From the IMG/VR virus record IMGVR_UViG_3300029787_000193, positions 1 to 32,880 of that record: 32,880 nt of DNA. The stretch is one strand, 5' to 3'. Within the stretch, counting starts at the first letter, position 1; the number at the start of each line of letters is the position of its first letter. Under the pieces are notes generated by a model. It was not told where the DNA came from. It ran no database searches and saw only the letters and a list, made by a program, of their open reading frames with translations. This document shows, piece by piece, positions 6,697-14,308 of this stretch. The translations under genes were made by a program, and so were the position numbers. This stretch comes from a virus.

Positions 6697-8849
6697 TGAA
6701 GCGTGAGGTACAATTATATATATCAGACACAAGAGTAGATTTATTTAATGATGAATCAATAAGTATAACTGATTCAATACAGAATGTATCTGACATTAGT
6801 AAGCTGTTTACACCTTTCTCACAACAGTTTAACTTACCAGCATCCCAAACTAATAATAAGTTATTTAAACATTATTACAACTTTCATATTCAAGGTGGCT
6901 TTGATGCTAGGTTTAAAGTAGATGCAAGGATAGAGATAAACTTTGTGCCTTTTAAGACAGGCAAACTTAGACTAACAGGCGTATCATTAAAAGACAATAA
7001 ACCACACACTTACAAAGTAGTATTCTTTGGTGAGCCTAATAACCTAAAAGATATATTTGGAGATGAAGATTTAAGCGGTTTAAATGGCTTATCTACTTAT
7101 GATATACAATATGACAACCCTGATTTCTTAGATGCCTTTAAAACAGGCTTACAATCGACAGGCACAGCAGCTACAAATCTATCAAACAGAAACGTAGTAG
7201 TACCCTTAATATCTCTTAACACATATTATACTTATGATACCTCATCTACAGACAGATTAGACAATGTAACATTTACAGACTTGCGTAAACAACTAAAACC
7301 TGCAATTAAATTAAAAAGAGTTATAGAGGCAATACAAACACAATATGACATTACCTTTAATATGGCAGATGTACACCTTGACGAAAAGGTATTAGCTGAG
7401 GATACAAGCCAAGTTGTAACTGAAGATAGTCCAACAAAAGATGTAATTTTAGAAGATGCAACAAGTGATATTAAAACATTTTTTGGTAGTGATATGTTTG
7501 ATGAGCTTTATTTATGGTTGCATAGAGAAAAGACACCTATAACCTCACCAGAAACCACTACAAAAACATTTGGGGTAGATACAGGCACAAGAAGTATTAA
7601 GTTTACTTTAGCTGACTTTACTTATAGTTCTGGTAGTGGAGATGTATTGACAGGAGGTAAGTTAGTTGTAACTGACCCAGATAGCTACAGTATAAGAGTA
7701 GGTTTAAACCCAAGTGCAAATGCAACAACAGGTGAGATTATTGTAAAAGATAAAAGCACTAATGAGTTATTATTTTTTAAAGAAGATATAACATTTCAAA
7801 GTGGTGTTAGTCAAACAATAACTCTTATGGACTTGACTAGTGGTAATTTAGATTCTAGAACTTATGACATTGAGTTTAGAATAAATTGTCAAACGCAAGA
7901 AACATTTTCAAGTGTTACAATGCGTATTACAAAAAACTCTAGTACAATACACGATTACACAGCAACAAACAAAGTATTAAACGACAATATATTTATACAG
8001 GACTACTTACCTAAAATGAAAGTAATAGATTTTCTTAGCGGCTTGTTTAAGATGTTTAATTTAGTTGCTTACAAAAGATTAGGTGATAGCACAATTTATG
8101 TAGAAACTTTTGACGATTTTATGTTTGAGGGAGTAACAAGAGACATAACAAAATACATAGATGTTTCTAAAAGCACAATAGATAGACCAATACCATACAA
8201 TCAAGTAAACTTTAATTATTCTAAACCTGTAACTCAAACAAGTCTTAGATTTCTCAATCAGTTTGCCCAAGCATTTGGAGATTTAGAATATTCTGCTCCA
8301 GAAAAGTATGACGGTCAAGCATTTAATTTACAATTACCTTTTGAGAAAACTGTTTTAATAAATCTTCAAGATAGTTCTGGTGTAAATACAAACAACATAT
8401 TAGGATGGTGGGTAGATGACAAAGGAGAAACTACATTAGGTAAACCATTTATATTTTTTAATAGAGTTATTGATTCAAGTAGTAATACAGTTACAGGACT
8501 AAACATTACAGCTTATAATGCAGCATCTAGCGTTTCAGCAGATGGAAATCACTCTTTAAATTTTGGTGCTGAATATGATGAATTTAATAAATCTGTAAAT
8601 ACAAATAGTTTGTTTAGTAGATTCTACCAAAACTATATTTTACAAACATTTAACCAGAATGCCAGAATTATAAAAGTATCAGCTAGATTGCCTGTAAGTT
8701 TTATTCTAAATTATAGAGTAAATGACGTTATATTAATAGAAGGTCAAGAATATTATATAAATAGTATTAAAATAGATTTAACAACAGGCAAATCAGATTT
8801 AGACCTAATAGTAAAAACAGTAACATATACAAATAGTGTACTAACGTGA
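6696..8849 (+). CDS. Large tail protein, baseplate/tail-tip type (717 aa)
   Basis: N-terminal segment (VQLYISDTRVDLFNDESISITDSIQNV ... FSQQFNLPAS) is typical of a large tail protein of Bacteroidota phages. The middle (about residues 290-420) is beta-sandwich-like and could be carbohydrate-binding. The C-terminal third resembles a tail-hub fold (VIDFLSGLFKMFNLV, then an SKSTIDRPIPYNQVNF-type segment). No lysozyme or peptidase motif is visible. It ends in TGA overlapped by the GTG start of a mini-gene. Confidence 0.6.
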   Translation: MKREVQLYISDTRVDLFNDESISITDSIQNVSDISKLFTPFSQQFNLPASQTNNKLFKHYYNFHIQGGFDARFKVDARIEINFVPFKTGKLRLTGVSLKDNKPHTYKVVFFGEPNNLKDIFGDEDLSGLNGLSTYDIQYDNPDFLDAFKTGLQSTGTAATNLSNRNVVVPLISLNTYYTYDTSSTDRLDNVTFTDLRKQLKPAIKLKRVIEAIQTQYDITFNMADVHLDEKVLAEDTSQVVTEDSPTKDVILEDATSDIKTFFGSDMFDELYLWLHREKTPITSPETTTKTFGVDTGTRSIKFTLADFTYSSGSGDVLTGGKLVVTDPDSYSIRVGLNPSANATTGEIIVKDKSTNELLFFKEDITFQSGVSQTITLMDLTSGNLDSRTYDIEFRINCQTQETFSSVTMRITKNSSTIHDYTATNKVLNDNIFIQDYLPKMKVIDFLSGLFKMFNLVAYKRLGDSTIYVETFDDFMFEGVTRDITKYIDVSKSTIDRPIPYNQVNFNYSKPVTQTSLRFLNQFAQAFGDLEYSAPEKYDGQAFNLQLPFEKTVLINLQDSSGVNTNNILGWWVDDKGETTLGKPFIFFNRVIDSSSNTVTGLNITAYNAASSVSADGNHSLNFGAEYDEFNKSVNTNSLFSRFYQNYILQTFNQNARIIKVSARLPVSFILNYRVNDVILIEGQEYYINSIKIDLTTGKSDLDLIVKTVTYTNSVLT

Positions 8850-8995
8850 TAAGAAATATATTAGACTTACTGCCTTATGCTAAAGGCGAAACGGAAAACA
8901 TAAAAATAGCTAAAGGTAGATATAAAATGCCTGAGACATTTAAAGAGGGTTATAAACAACTAAGAGACGAATTGCATACGTTCAAAAATAAATAA
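8846..8995 (+). CDS. Mini-gene in the tail operon (49 aa, GTG start)
   Basis: GTG at 8846 overlaps the upstream TGA (GTGA) and runs to TAA at 8993-8995, 2 bp before the tape measure ATG. The product (opening RNILDLLPYAKGE, then a basic Lys/Tyr-rich tail) fills the whole gap between two tail genes. Possibly a small tail-assembly factor; no family recognised. Confidence 0.6.
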   Translation: MIRNILDLLPYAKGETENIKIAKGRYKMPETFKEGYKQLRDELHTFKNK

Positions 8996-8997
8996 AA

Positions 8998-10794
8998 ATG
9001 AGTAAAAAGGTTTACATAGATTTTGAGCTTAGATATAAAGAGGCTGTTAAGAACTTGGATGAAATGCAAAAAGAATACACCAAGTTAGAAACTAAGGTTG
9101 GAAAGTATGAAAAGCAAGTAGAGAAAGCAGCAGACACTCAAAATCAAATGGGTGGAGTGCTTGATAAAGTTACAGGTGGTGCTGTTACTAAATTTAAAAA
9201 CCTAACTAGTGGAGTTAAATCTGCTATAAAAGGTTTTAAAGGTTTAAGGGTTGCAATTATATCAACAGGTATTGGTGCTTTAGTTATAGCTTTAGGCTCT
9301 TTGATTACAATGTTTAAAAGCTCAGAGGAGGGTCAAAATAGGTTTGCAAAAATTATGACGCAAATTAGCGTTGTTACAAATAATCTTATTGATATTTTTA
9401 GTGATTTTGGAAGTGTAATATTTAATGTATTTAAAGGAGACTTTGGTGCTGCAAAAGATGCTCTAAAAGATGTTACAGAAGGAGTTAAAAACTTTGGAGA
9501 GGAAACCAGAAAAGAGTTAGAAGTTGCAGGTGAGCTAGCAGATAAAAGGGCTAAGGCAGATAAAGTTGAAAGAGGTTTAATTGTAGAGAGAGCTGAGGCG
9601 ACAAGAAAATATAATGAGCTTAGAGAAAAGGCAGCACAAAGAGAAAACTTTACATCAGCAGAAAGAATAGAGTTTTTAAAAGAAGCTGGTAGAGTTGAAG
9701 AAGAAATAACACTTAAAGAAATAGCTGCTGCTAAATTAAGATTTGAAGCAAAAAGTGCAGAAAACAAATTATCAAAATCAACCAAAGAAGATTTAGACGA
9801 AGAGGCGCAGTTAAAAGCTAGATTGATTGAGCTAGAAGCTAGTAGATTAAAGAAACAAAAAACTCTTAACGCTGAACTTGTTACAAACATAAGAGAAGCT
9901 AAAGCACTTGAAAAAGCAGAAGAGCTAGAGTTAGCAAACTTTAAAAAACAATTAAGAGATGCAGAAGCAGTTTCAGAAGAAGATAAAAGAGCTTTAGAAT
10001 TATTAAAAATAGAAGAACATTATCAAGCATTAATAGATAAAGCAATAGAAAATGATATTGCTACTACTGAGTTAGAAGATGCTCTTAGACTTGCTAAAGA
10101 AGAAAAACAAGCCGGGTTTGATGAGGCAGATGCTAAGAAACAAAAAGAAATAGATGACAAGATAAAAGCAGATGCAGATAAAAGATTAGCTGAAGAACAA
10201 AAAATTGAAGAACAAAGAATTGCATTAAGAGAAAAAACATTTAGTAATGCTGTTCAATTAGCAGGTGCAGAAAGTCGATTAGGTAAAACTTTACTTTTAG
10301 CAAAACAATTAATCTTAGCTAAAGAATTTATCTTAGATGCTAAAAAACAAATAATGGCTGCAAAAAGTGCTGTTAATACCGCTGTTATTAATGCAGCAGA
10401 AGCAAGTACAGAAACAACAGGCTCAGTAGCTAAAGGTGCTAACGCAGCACCGCCTCCATTTAACATACCTTTTATATTAAGTGCTATTGCTACAGGAGCT
10501 TCAGTAATGAGTGCAGTTAGGGGTGCAGTAAAAGCCACTAAGAAAGCAGCATCAAGTTCTGGAGCAGGTGGTGGAGCTTCATTAACAAATGTTCCTGCGC
10601 CTAGCATATCTACTCCTACAGGTACAGAATCACAACCTCCATCATTTTCAACAGTTGGAGCAAGTGGAGTAAATCAATTAGCAGATGTATTAGGAGGAGG
10701 ACAACAACCTGTTAGAGCGTTTGTAGTAAGTAGTGAGGTATCAACAGCTCAACAATTAGATAGAAACATTGTACAGAGTGCAAGTATAGGATAA
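8998..10794 (+). CDS. Tape measure protein (598 aa)
   Basis: Long, helical, Lys/Glu/Ala-rich protein. N-terminal coiled coil (residues about 10-50), hydrophobic segment LRVAIISTGIGALVIALGSL (83-102), long coiled coil (about 170-420), then a second hydrophobic stretch (FILSAIATGASVMSAV, about 490-515) and a Gly/Ser/Pro-rich tail. This architecture sets tail length by acting as a ruler in the tube. At about 0.15 nm per residue it predicts a tail near 90 nm. Minus-strand and alternate-frame ORFs inside it come from the repetitive helical code. Confidence 0.9.
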   Translation: MSKKVYIDFELRYKEAVKNLDEMQKEYTKLETKVGKYEKQVEKAADTQNQMGGVLDKVTGGAVTKFKNLTSGVKSAIKGFKGLRVAIISTGIGALVIALGSLITMFKSSEEGQNRFAKIMTQISVVTNNLIDIFSDFGSVIFNVFKGDFGAAKDALKDVTEGVKNFGEETRKELEVAGELADKRAKADKVERGLIVERAEATRKYNELREKAAQRENFTSAERIEFLKEAGRVEEEITLKEIAAAKLRFEAKSAENKLSKSTKEDLDEEAQLKARLIELEASRLKKQKTLNAELVTNIREAKALEKAEELELANFKKQLRDAEAVSEEDKRALELLKIEEHYQALIDKAIENDIATTELEDALRLAKEEKQAGFDEADAKKQKEIDDKIKADADKRLAEEQKIEEQRIALREKTFSNAVQLAGAESRLGKTLLLAKQLILAKEFILDAKKQIMAAKSAVNTAVINAAEASTETTGSVAKGANAAPPPFNIPFILSAIATGASVMSAVRGAVKATKKAASSSGAGGGASLTNVPAPSISTPTGTESQPPSFSTVGASGVNQLADVLGGGQQPVRAFVVSSEVSTAQQLDRNIVQSASIG

Positions 10795-10825
10795 ACAAAA
10801 AAATAAATTAAAACGTTATTATAAT
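10795..10825 (+). promoter_or_regulatory. Late promoter motif 3 (prohead protease)
   Basis: ACAAAAA at 10795-10801 and CGTTATTATAAT at 10814-10825, followed directly by ATG at 10826, with the same spacing as the other sites. Confidence 0.65.
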
Positions 10826-11764
10826 ATGAGAATTGTAGAACTTATCTTAGGAGATGATGAACTAACAGGAATCGAAGCTATTTCAGTAGTAGAAAACCCT
10901 GCAATCGAAGAAGATTTTATAGCACTTAAAAGCGAGGAAATTAAACTTGCTGAGGTTAATAAAGAAAAGCGTATTCTTATGGGTGCTTTACTTGTTCCTA
11001 ACAAACCTATTTATCGTAGAAAAGGAGAAGAAGAATATTACATATATTTTTCAAAAGATACAGTAGAAAAAGCATCACAGCTTTATTTAATGAATGGTAA
11101 TCAATCAAAAGCAACATTAGAACACCAACACACGATAAACGGACTTACATTAGTGGAATCTTGGTTAGTAGAAGATAAAGTACACGATAAATCAGCAAAA
11201 TATGGACTTAATCTACCTATTGGTACTTGGATGGGTGCAGTTAAGGTAAACAACGATGAAATCTGGAATAATTATGTCAAAACAGGTAAAGTTAAAGGCT
11301 TTAGTATAGAAGGTTACTTTGCTGATAAGATGGAAAGACCAAAAGAGCCTATAAACGACTTTGAAGAAGAAGAAGCAGAAGAAATGTTATCGGTAATACG
11401 TTCTATAGTAAAAGAGGATAAGCGTTTAAAGGGTGGTAAGAGACGAGAACTAGAAACATATAGCGATTACCCTTCTGGCGTAAAGAACAACGCTAAAAGA
11501 GGCATAGAATTAAACGAGAAGGTTAATAATAAGTGTGCTACGCAAGTAGGTAAGATACGAGCTAAACAACTTGCACAAGGAAAAGCTATTTCTAAGGAAA
11601 CAATAAAAAGAATGTATTCTTATTTAAGTAGAGCAGAAGAATATTATGATGAGGGAGATTCTAAAGCGTGTGGAACTATTTCATATTTACTTTGGGGTGG
11701 TAAAGCAGCTCTTAGATGGTCAGAATCTAAACTTAAAGAATTAGATGGCAAGAAAAATAATTAG
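10826..11764 (+). CDS. XkdF-like prohead serine protease with C-terminal accessory domain (312 aa)
   Basis: The N-terminal 170 residues match the putative XkdF serine protease fold: GALLVPNKPIYRR (53-65), YYIYFSKDTV (71-80), TLEHQH with candidate catalytic His100, and GFSIEGYF with candidate Ser160. It would trim the scaffold and capsid during head maturation. An acidic linker (178-190) leads to a second domain (about 210-306: NNKCATQVGKIRAKQLAQG, RMYSYLSRAEEYY, CGTISYLLWGGKAALRW) that I associate with several Bacteroidota phage structural proteins. It begins directly at a late motif, and the last 20 bases overlap the next mini-gene. Confidence 0.8.
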   Translation: MRIVELILGDDELTGIEAISVVENPAIEEDFIALKSEEIKLAEVNKEKRILMGALLVPNKPIYRRKGEEEYYIYFSKDTVEKASQLYLMNGNQSKATLEHQHTINGLTLVESWLVEDKVHDKSAKYGLNLPIGTWMGAVKVNNDEIWNNYVKTGKVKGFSIEGYFADKMERPKEPINDFEEEEAEEMLSVIRSIVKEDKRLKGGKRRELETYSDYPSGVKNNAKRGIELNEKVNNKCATQVGKIRAKQLAQGKAISKETIKRMYSYLSRAEEYYDEGDSKACGTISYLLWGGKAALRWSESKLKELDGKKNN

Positions 11765-11864
11765 CACTTATATAAAGCCTAAAAGAAAATCTCATTCACA
11801 TAGCAAAAATGCAAGTGTAGGACAAACAGGATATAAAAAAAAATATAGAGGACAAGGCAGATGA
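11745..11864 (+). CDS. Small very basic protein (39 aa)
   Basis: ATG 11745 lies inside the end of the protease gene; stop TGA 11862-11864. The product is Lys/Arg/Ser/Gly-rich (for example KPKRKSHSHSKNA and YKKKYRGQGR), so it is probably nucleic-acid-binding or a packaged head peptide. It is linked to the next mini-gene by an ATGA overlap. Too small to assign by family. Confidence 0.5.
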   Translation: MARKIISTYIKPKRKSHSHSKNASVGQTGYKKKYRGQGR

Positions 11865-11992
11865 AAAAATTTGAAACACCAAGTAAGACAAGTCCAAAAG
11901 GAGGACGTAGAGGTTGTTTATGTAAAGATGAAACCTATTCAGTAAAGTGCTGTAAGGGTAATATAATAAATCAGGGCATTGGTAAAATATAA
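11861..11992 (+). CDS. Small Cys-rich protein, CxC...CC (43 aa)
   Basis: ATG 11861 overlaps the stop of the basic mini-gene; stop TAA 11990-11992. The sequence has GGRRGCLCKD, TYSVKCC and NQGIG. Four Cys spaced C-x-C-(x9)-C-C suggest a small metal-binding or disulphide knuckle. I recall similar GCLCKD/CC peptides in Bacteroidota phage structural regions. Location between protease and scaffold suggests a head or tail component. Confidence 0.55.
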   Translation: MKKFETPSKTSPKGGRRGCLCKDETYSVKCCKGNIINQGIGKI

Positions 11993-11996
11993 AAAT

Positions 11997-12027
11997 GCAA
12001 ATATAAATTTAATAACGTTATAGTAAT
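11997..12027 (+). promoter_or_regulatory. Late promoter motif 4 (scaffold and capsid)
   Basis: GCAAATA at 11997-12003 and CGTTATAGTAAT at 12016-12027, followed directly by ATG at 12028. It serves the scaffold and major capsid genes, whose transcript ends at terminator T2. Confidence 0.65.
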
Positions 12028-12618
12028 ATGAAATCAACAGAAATCTTAAACAAAATCAAAACTTTCTTAGGAGAGGATAAAGTTGAGCAAGAAGAAACTC
12101 AATTAGAAGAAACTCCTAAAGAAGTATTAGAACTAGCACAATTAAAGCTAGAAAACGGTACAGTATTAGAAGCTGAGGCTTTTGAAGCAGGAAACGAAAT
12201 CTTTATTCTTACAGAAGATGATAAAATTGCTTTACCTGTAGGTGAGTATCTTACAGAAGAAGGTAAAACACTTGTTGTAGAGGAAGAAGGAATAATTCAA
12301 GAAATCAAAGCAGAAGAGGAAGTAGAAGAAGAAGCTCCTGCTGAAGAAGAAGAAGAAGAAGTAGAAGCTGAATATGTATCTAAGGAAGAATTTGAATCAG
12401 CCGTTGAAGAAATCAAAGGTATGATAAACGAACTTAAGGAAGTAAAAGAAGAAATGGCTGAGGTAGAGGAGCAAGTTAAACAAGAACTTAGCGAAACTCC
12501 AGCAACTGAGCCAATTAATCACAATCCTGAAGTTCAAGAGAAATTTAAAGTAAAGTTCGGACAAAATAGAAAAGAAACTACTTTAGATAAGATAATGAAA
12601 AAATTAAGTAACAATTAA
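12028..12618 (+). CDS. Putative scaffold protein (196 aa)
   Basis: Strongly acidic, Glu-rich coiled-coil protein directly before the major capsid gene and after the protease. An N-terminal helix (TEILNKIKTFLGEDK) is followed by a small beta segment (about 50-90), a Glu-rich run (about 95-120), a coiled coil (125-155) and a basic C-terminus (FKVKFGQNRKETTLDKIMKKL) that would bind the capsid protein. This is the usual layout of scaffolds that are cleaved after head assembly. No catalytic motif is seen. Confidence 0.65.
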   Translation: MKSTEILNKIKTFLGEDKVEQEETQLEETPKEVLELAQLKLENGTVLEAEAFEAGNEIFILTEDDKIALPVGEYLTEEGKTLVVEEEGIIQEIKAEEEVEEEAPAEEEEEEVEAEYVSKEEFESAVEEIKGMINELKEVKEEMAEVEEQVKQELSETPATEPINHNPEVQEKFKVKFGQNRKETTLDKIMKKLSNN

Positions 12619-12629
12619 AATTAAATAAA

Positions 12630-13526
12630 ATGCCAAATCCAACAATTACAGGAAGTAGTTATGCAGGTGAATTTGCAGGGAAATATTTAGCAGCTAGTTT
12701 ATTCGCAGCTAAAACTCTTGATGAAGCTGCTGTAACTATTTTACCTAACATTAAGTACAAAGCTGCTATGAAAGTAGGAGCATTTTCAAACTTAGTAAGA
12801 AGTGCAGATTGTGATTTCGATTCAACGACATCAGGTCTTACTCTTACTGAAAAAGTATTAACTCCAACTGAATTGCAAGTTAACCTTCAGATTTGTAAGA
12901 AAGAATTACATTCTGATTGGGAAGCTGCTCAAATGGGCTTTAGTGCTTTCGATAATTTACCTCCATTATTTTCTGACTTTGTTATCGCTAGAGTAGCAGC
13001 AGAGGTTGCACAAGCAACTGAAAACTCTATCTGGGGTGGTGCAGCAGCAGAAGGTAACTTTGATGGTTTTAAAACTATTATGCAAGCAGATGGAACTGTA
13101 GTAGATGTAACAGGACAATCTGTTACTGCTGCTAATGTTATTGCAGAGCTTACTAAAATTATAGATGCAATTCCAGCAGCTGTTTATGGAAGTGATGATT
13201 TAGTATTATATGTTTCAACAACATTTGCTAAGTGTTATATTCAAGCACAAGCTACTTTAGGTTATGCTAATTTATATAATGCAGGAACAACAGAAATGAA
13301 CTTTCAAGGTATTCCAATGTTTGTAACACCAGGTCTACAGACTAACAATGCAGTTGCAGCTAGAAAATCTAACTTATATTTCGGAACAGGTCTATTAAAT
13401 GACAGAAACGAAGTAAAAGTTATTGATATGGCTGATATTGATGGGTCTCAAAACGTAAGAGTAGTTATGAGATATACAGCTGGAGTTCAGATTGGTGTAG
13501 GAGCTGATATTGTTCTTTACTCATAA
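12630..13526 (+). CDS. Major capsid protein (298 aa)
   Basis: Shows capsid features of Bacteroidota phages: an opening (SYAGEFAGKYLAASLFAAKTLDEAAVTIL), a CDFDSTTSGLTLTEKVLTPTELQV beta segment, ELHSDWEAAQMG, and a C-terminal domain with VRVVMRYTAGVQIGVGADIVLYS. Likely HK97 fold. Enriched in Ala and Gly, and followed by a strong terminator, as usual for the most expressed late gene. It should be the main head protein cleaved or assembled with the protease and scaffold encoded just upstream. Confidence 0.85.
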   Translation: MPNPTITGSSYAGEFAGKYLAASLFAAKTLDEAAVTILPNIKYKAAMKVGAFSNLVRSADCDFDSTTSGLTLTEKVLTPTELQVNLQICKKELHSDWEAAQMGFSAFDNLPPLFSDFVIARVAAEVAQATENSIWGGAAAEGNFDGFKTIMQADGTVVDVTGQSVTAANVIAELTKIIDAIPAAVYGSDDLVLYVSTTFAKCYIQAQATLGYANLYNAGTTEMNFQGIPMFVTPGLQTNNAVAARKSNLYFGTGLLNDRNEVKVIDMADIDGSQNVRVVMRYTAGVQIGVGADIVLYS

Positions 13527-13550
13527 TAAAATAAATTAACTAACAAATAA

Positions 13551-13583
13551 GGGGTAGGTGGTTTTTCTACCCACCCCTTTTTT
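13551..13583 (+). terminator. Intrinsic terminator T2 (after major capsid gene)
   Basis: GGGGTAGGTGG (13551-13561) pairs with CTACCCACCCC (13567-13577) at 10 of 11 positions around a TTTTT loop, then six T (13578-13583). The strongest GC-rich hairpin in this AT-rich genome. Confidence 0.9.
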
Positions 13584-13599
13584 AATAAAATAAAAGAAT

Positions 13600-14124
13600 A
13601 TGGCTTGTATATTAACAAAAGGAAGAGGTTTACCTTGTAAAACAGGAGTTGGTGGCTTAAAGGCTGTTTACTTTGTTGACTTTGGTGGTCTTGGAGCTTT
13701 AACTGCATCTGGAGGAGAAGTTTCTGGGTTTGGTGGAAGTCCAACGCTTATGAAGTTTGACATTAAAGGAACATCGACACTTGATACTACTGTAACCTCA
13801 TCAAGAGAAAACGGAACTACTTTCTACGAATCAAGTTTAGTAATGAACTTAACATTCCAAGAAAAACAAACATCAGAAGAAATTAAATTATTAGCAGTTG
13901 CAAGACCACAAATCATTGTAGCAGATTATAATGGTAATTTCTTTTTATTAGGACAAGACCACGGATGTGAGCTTACAACAGGTACTTTTAGTAGTGGAGC
14001 TGCTATGGGTGATATGAGTGGTTATTCACTAACATTTGTATCGCAGGAAACTGACCCACCATTATTTGTACAAAAATCTGTAATGGATGGTGCAACTGAA
14101 GGTAGCCAGATAACACCTAATTAA
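13600..14124 (+). CDS. Major tail tube-like protein (174 aa)
   Basis: Beta-rich protein: a Gly-rich N-terminal region (CKTGVGGLKAVYFVDFGG), then FDIKGTSTLDTTVTSSRENGTTFYESSLVMNLTF, a mixed segment LLAVARPQIIVADYNG, and a C-terminal GYSLTFVSQETDPPLFV. This matches the tube-protein pattern of strand, helix and GxSLTFxxxExxPP near the end. It is separated from the capsid gene by T2, so it needs read-through or its own unseen promoter. A head decoration protein is the alternative. Confidence 0.6.
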   Translation: MACILTKGRGLPCKTGVGGLKAVYFVDFGGLGALTASGGEVSGFGGSPTLMKFDIKGTSTLDTTVTSSRENGTTFYESSLVMNLTFQEKQTSEEIKLLAVARPQIIVADYNGNFFLLGQDHGCELTTGTFSSGAAMGDMSGYSLTFVSQETDPPLFVQKSVMDGATEGSQITPN

Positions 14125-14186
14125 AATTAATTTTGTATATTTGAACTTGTAGAGTTTTCATAATGTAAATTAGTTTAGTTTTTGAA

Positions 14187-14214
14187 AGGGGAGTTTTTTA
14201 ACTCCTCTTTTTTT
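14187..14214 (+). terminator. Intrinsic terminator T3 (after tail tube gene)
   Basis: AGGGGAGTT (14187-14195) pairs with AACTCCTCT (14200-14208) across a TTTT loop, followed by a T-run to 14214. It isolates the RNA unit downstream from structural-gene transcription. Confidence 0.9.
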
Positions 14215-14227
14215 GTTTACAGAGTAG

Positions 14228-14259
14228 AAGTGTTAAAATTATGTTAAAATTATGTTAAA
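14228..14259. promoter_or_regulatory. ATGTTAAA direct repeats (three copies, 11-bp period), set 2
   Basis: GTGTTAAA at 14230, ATGTTAAA at 14241 and ATGTTAAA at 14252, each 11 bp apart, ending 14 bp before the -33 box of the RNA promoter. Bases 14228-14248 are identical to 2951-2971. Confidence 0.6.
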
Positions 14260-14273
14260 ATTAGTATTAGTGC

Positions 14274-14303
14274 TTGTTTTATTAACATTTGTTACTATAT
14301 TTG
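14274..14303 (+). promoter_or_regulatory. Host-type promoter of the structured RNA
   Basis: TTG at 14274-14276, 19 bases, then TATATTTG at 14296-14303. This matches the Bacteroidota TTTG/TAnnTTTG housekeeping promoter with a perfect -7 box. The expected transcription start is about 14309. ATTAACATTTG at 14281-14291 also resembles the -33 part of P3. Confidence 0.75.
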
Positions 14304-14308
14304 GTGTG

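Noticed and set aside
9333-10607. Minus-strand ORFs across the tape measure gene
   Set aside because: They are the antisense of a Lys/Glu/Ala-rich coiled coil, a known source of long false frames; no minus-strand gene context exists.
13517-13744. Minus-strand ORF over the capsid terminator
   Set aside because: It spans a terminator hairpin and the start of a real gene on the + strand and has low-complexity Gln/Leu content.
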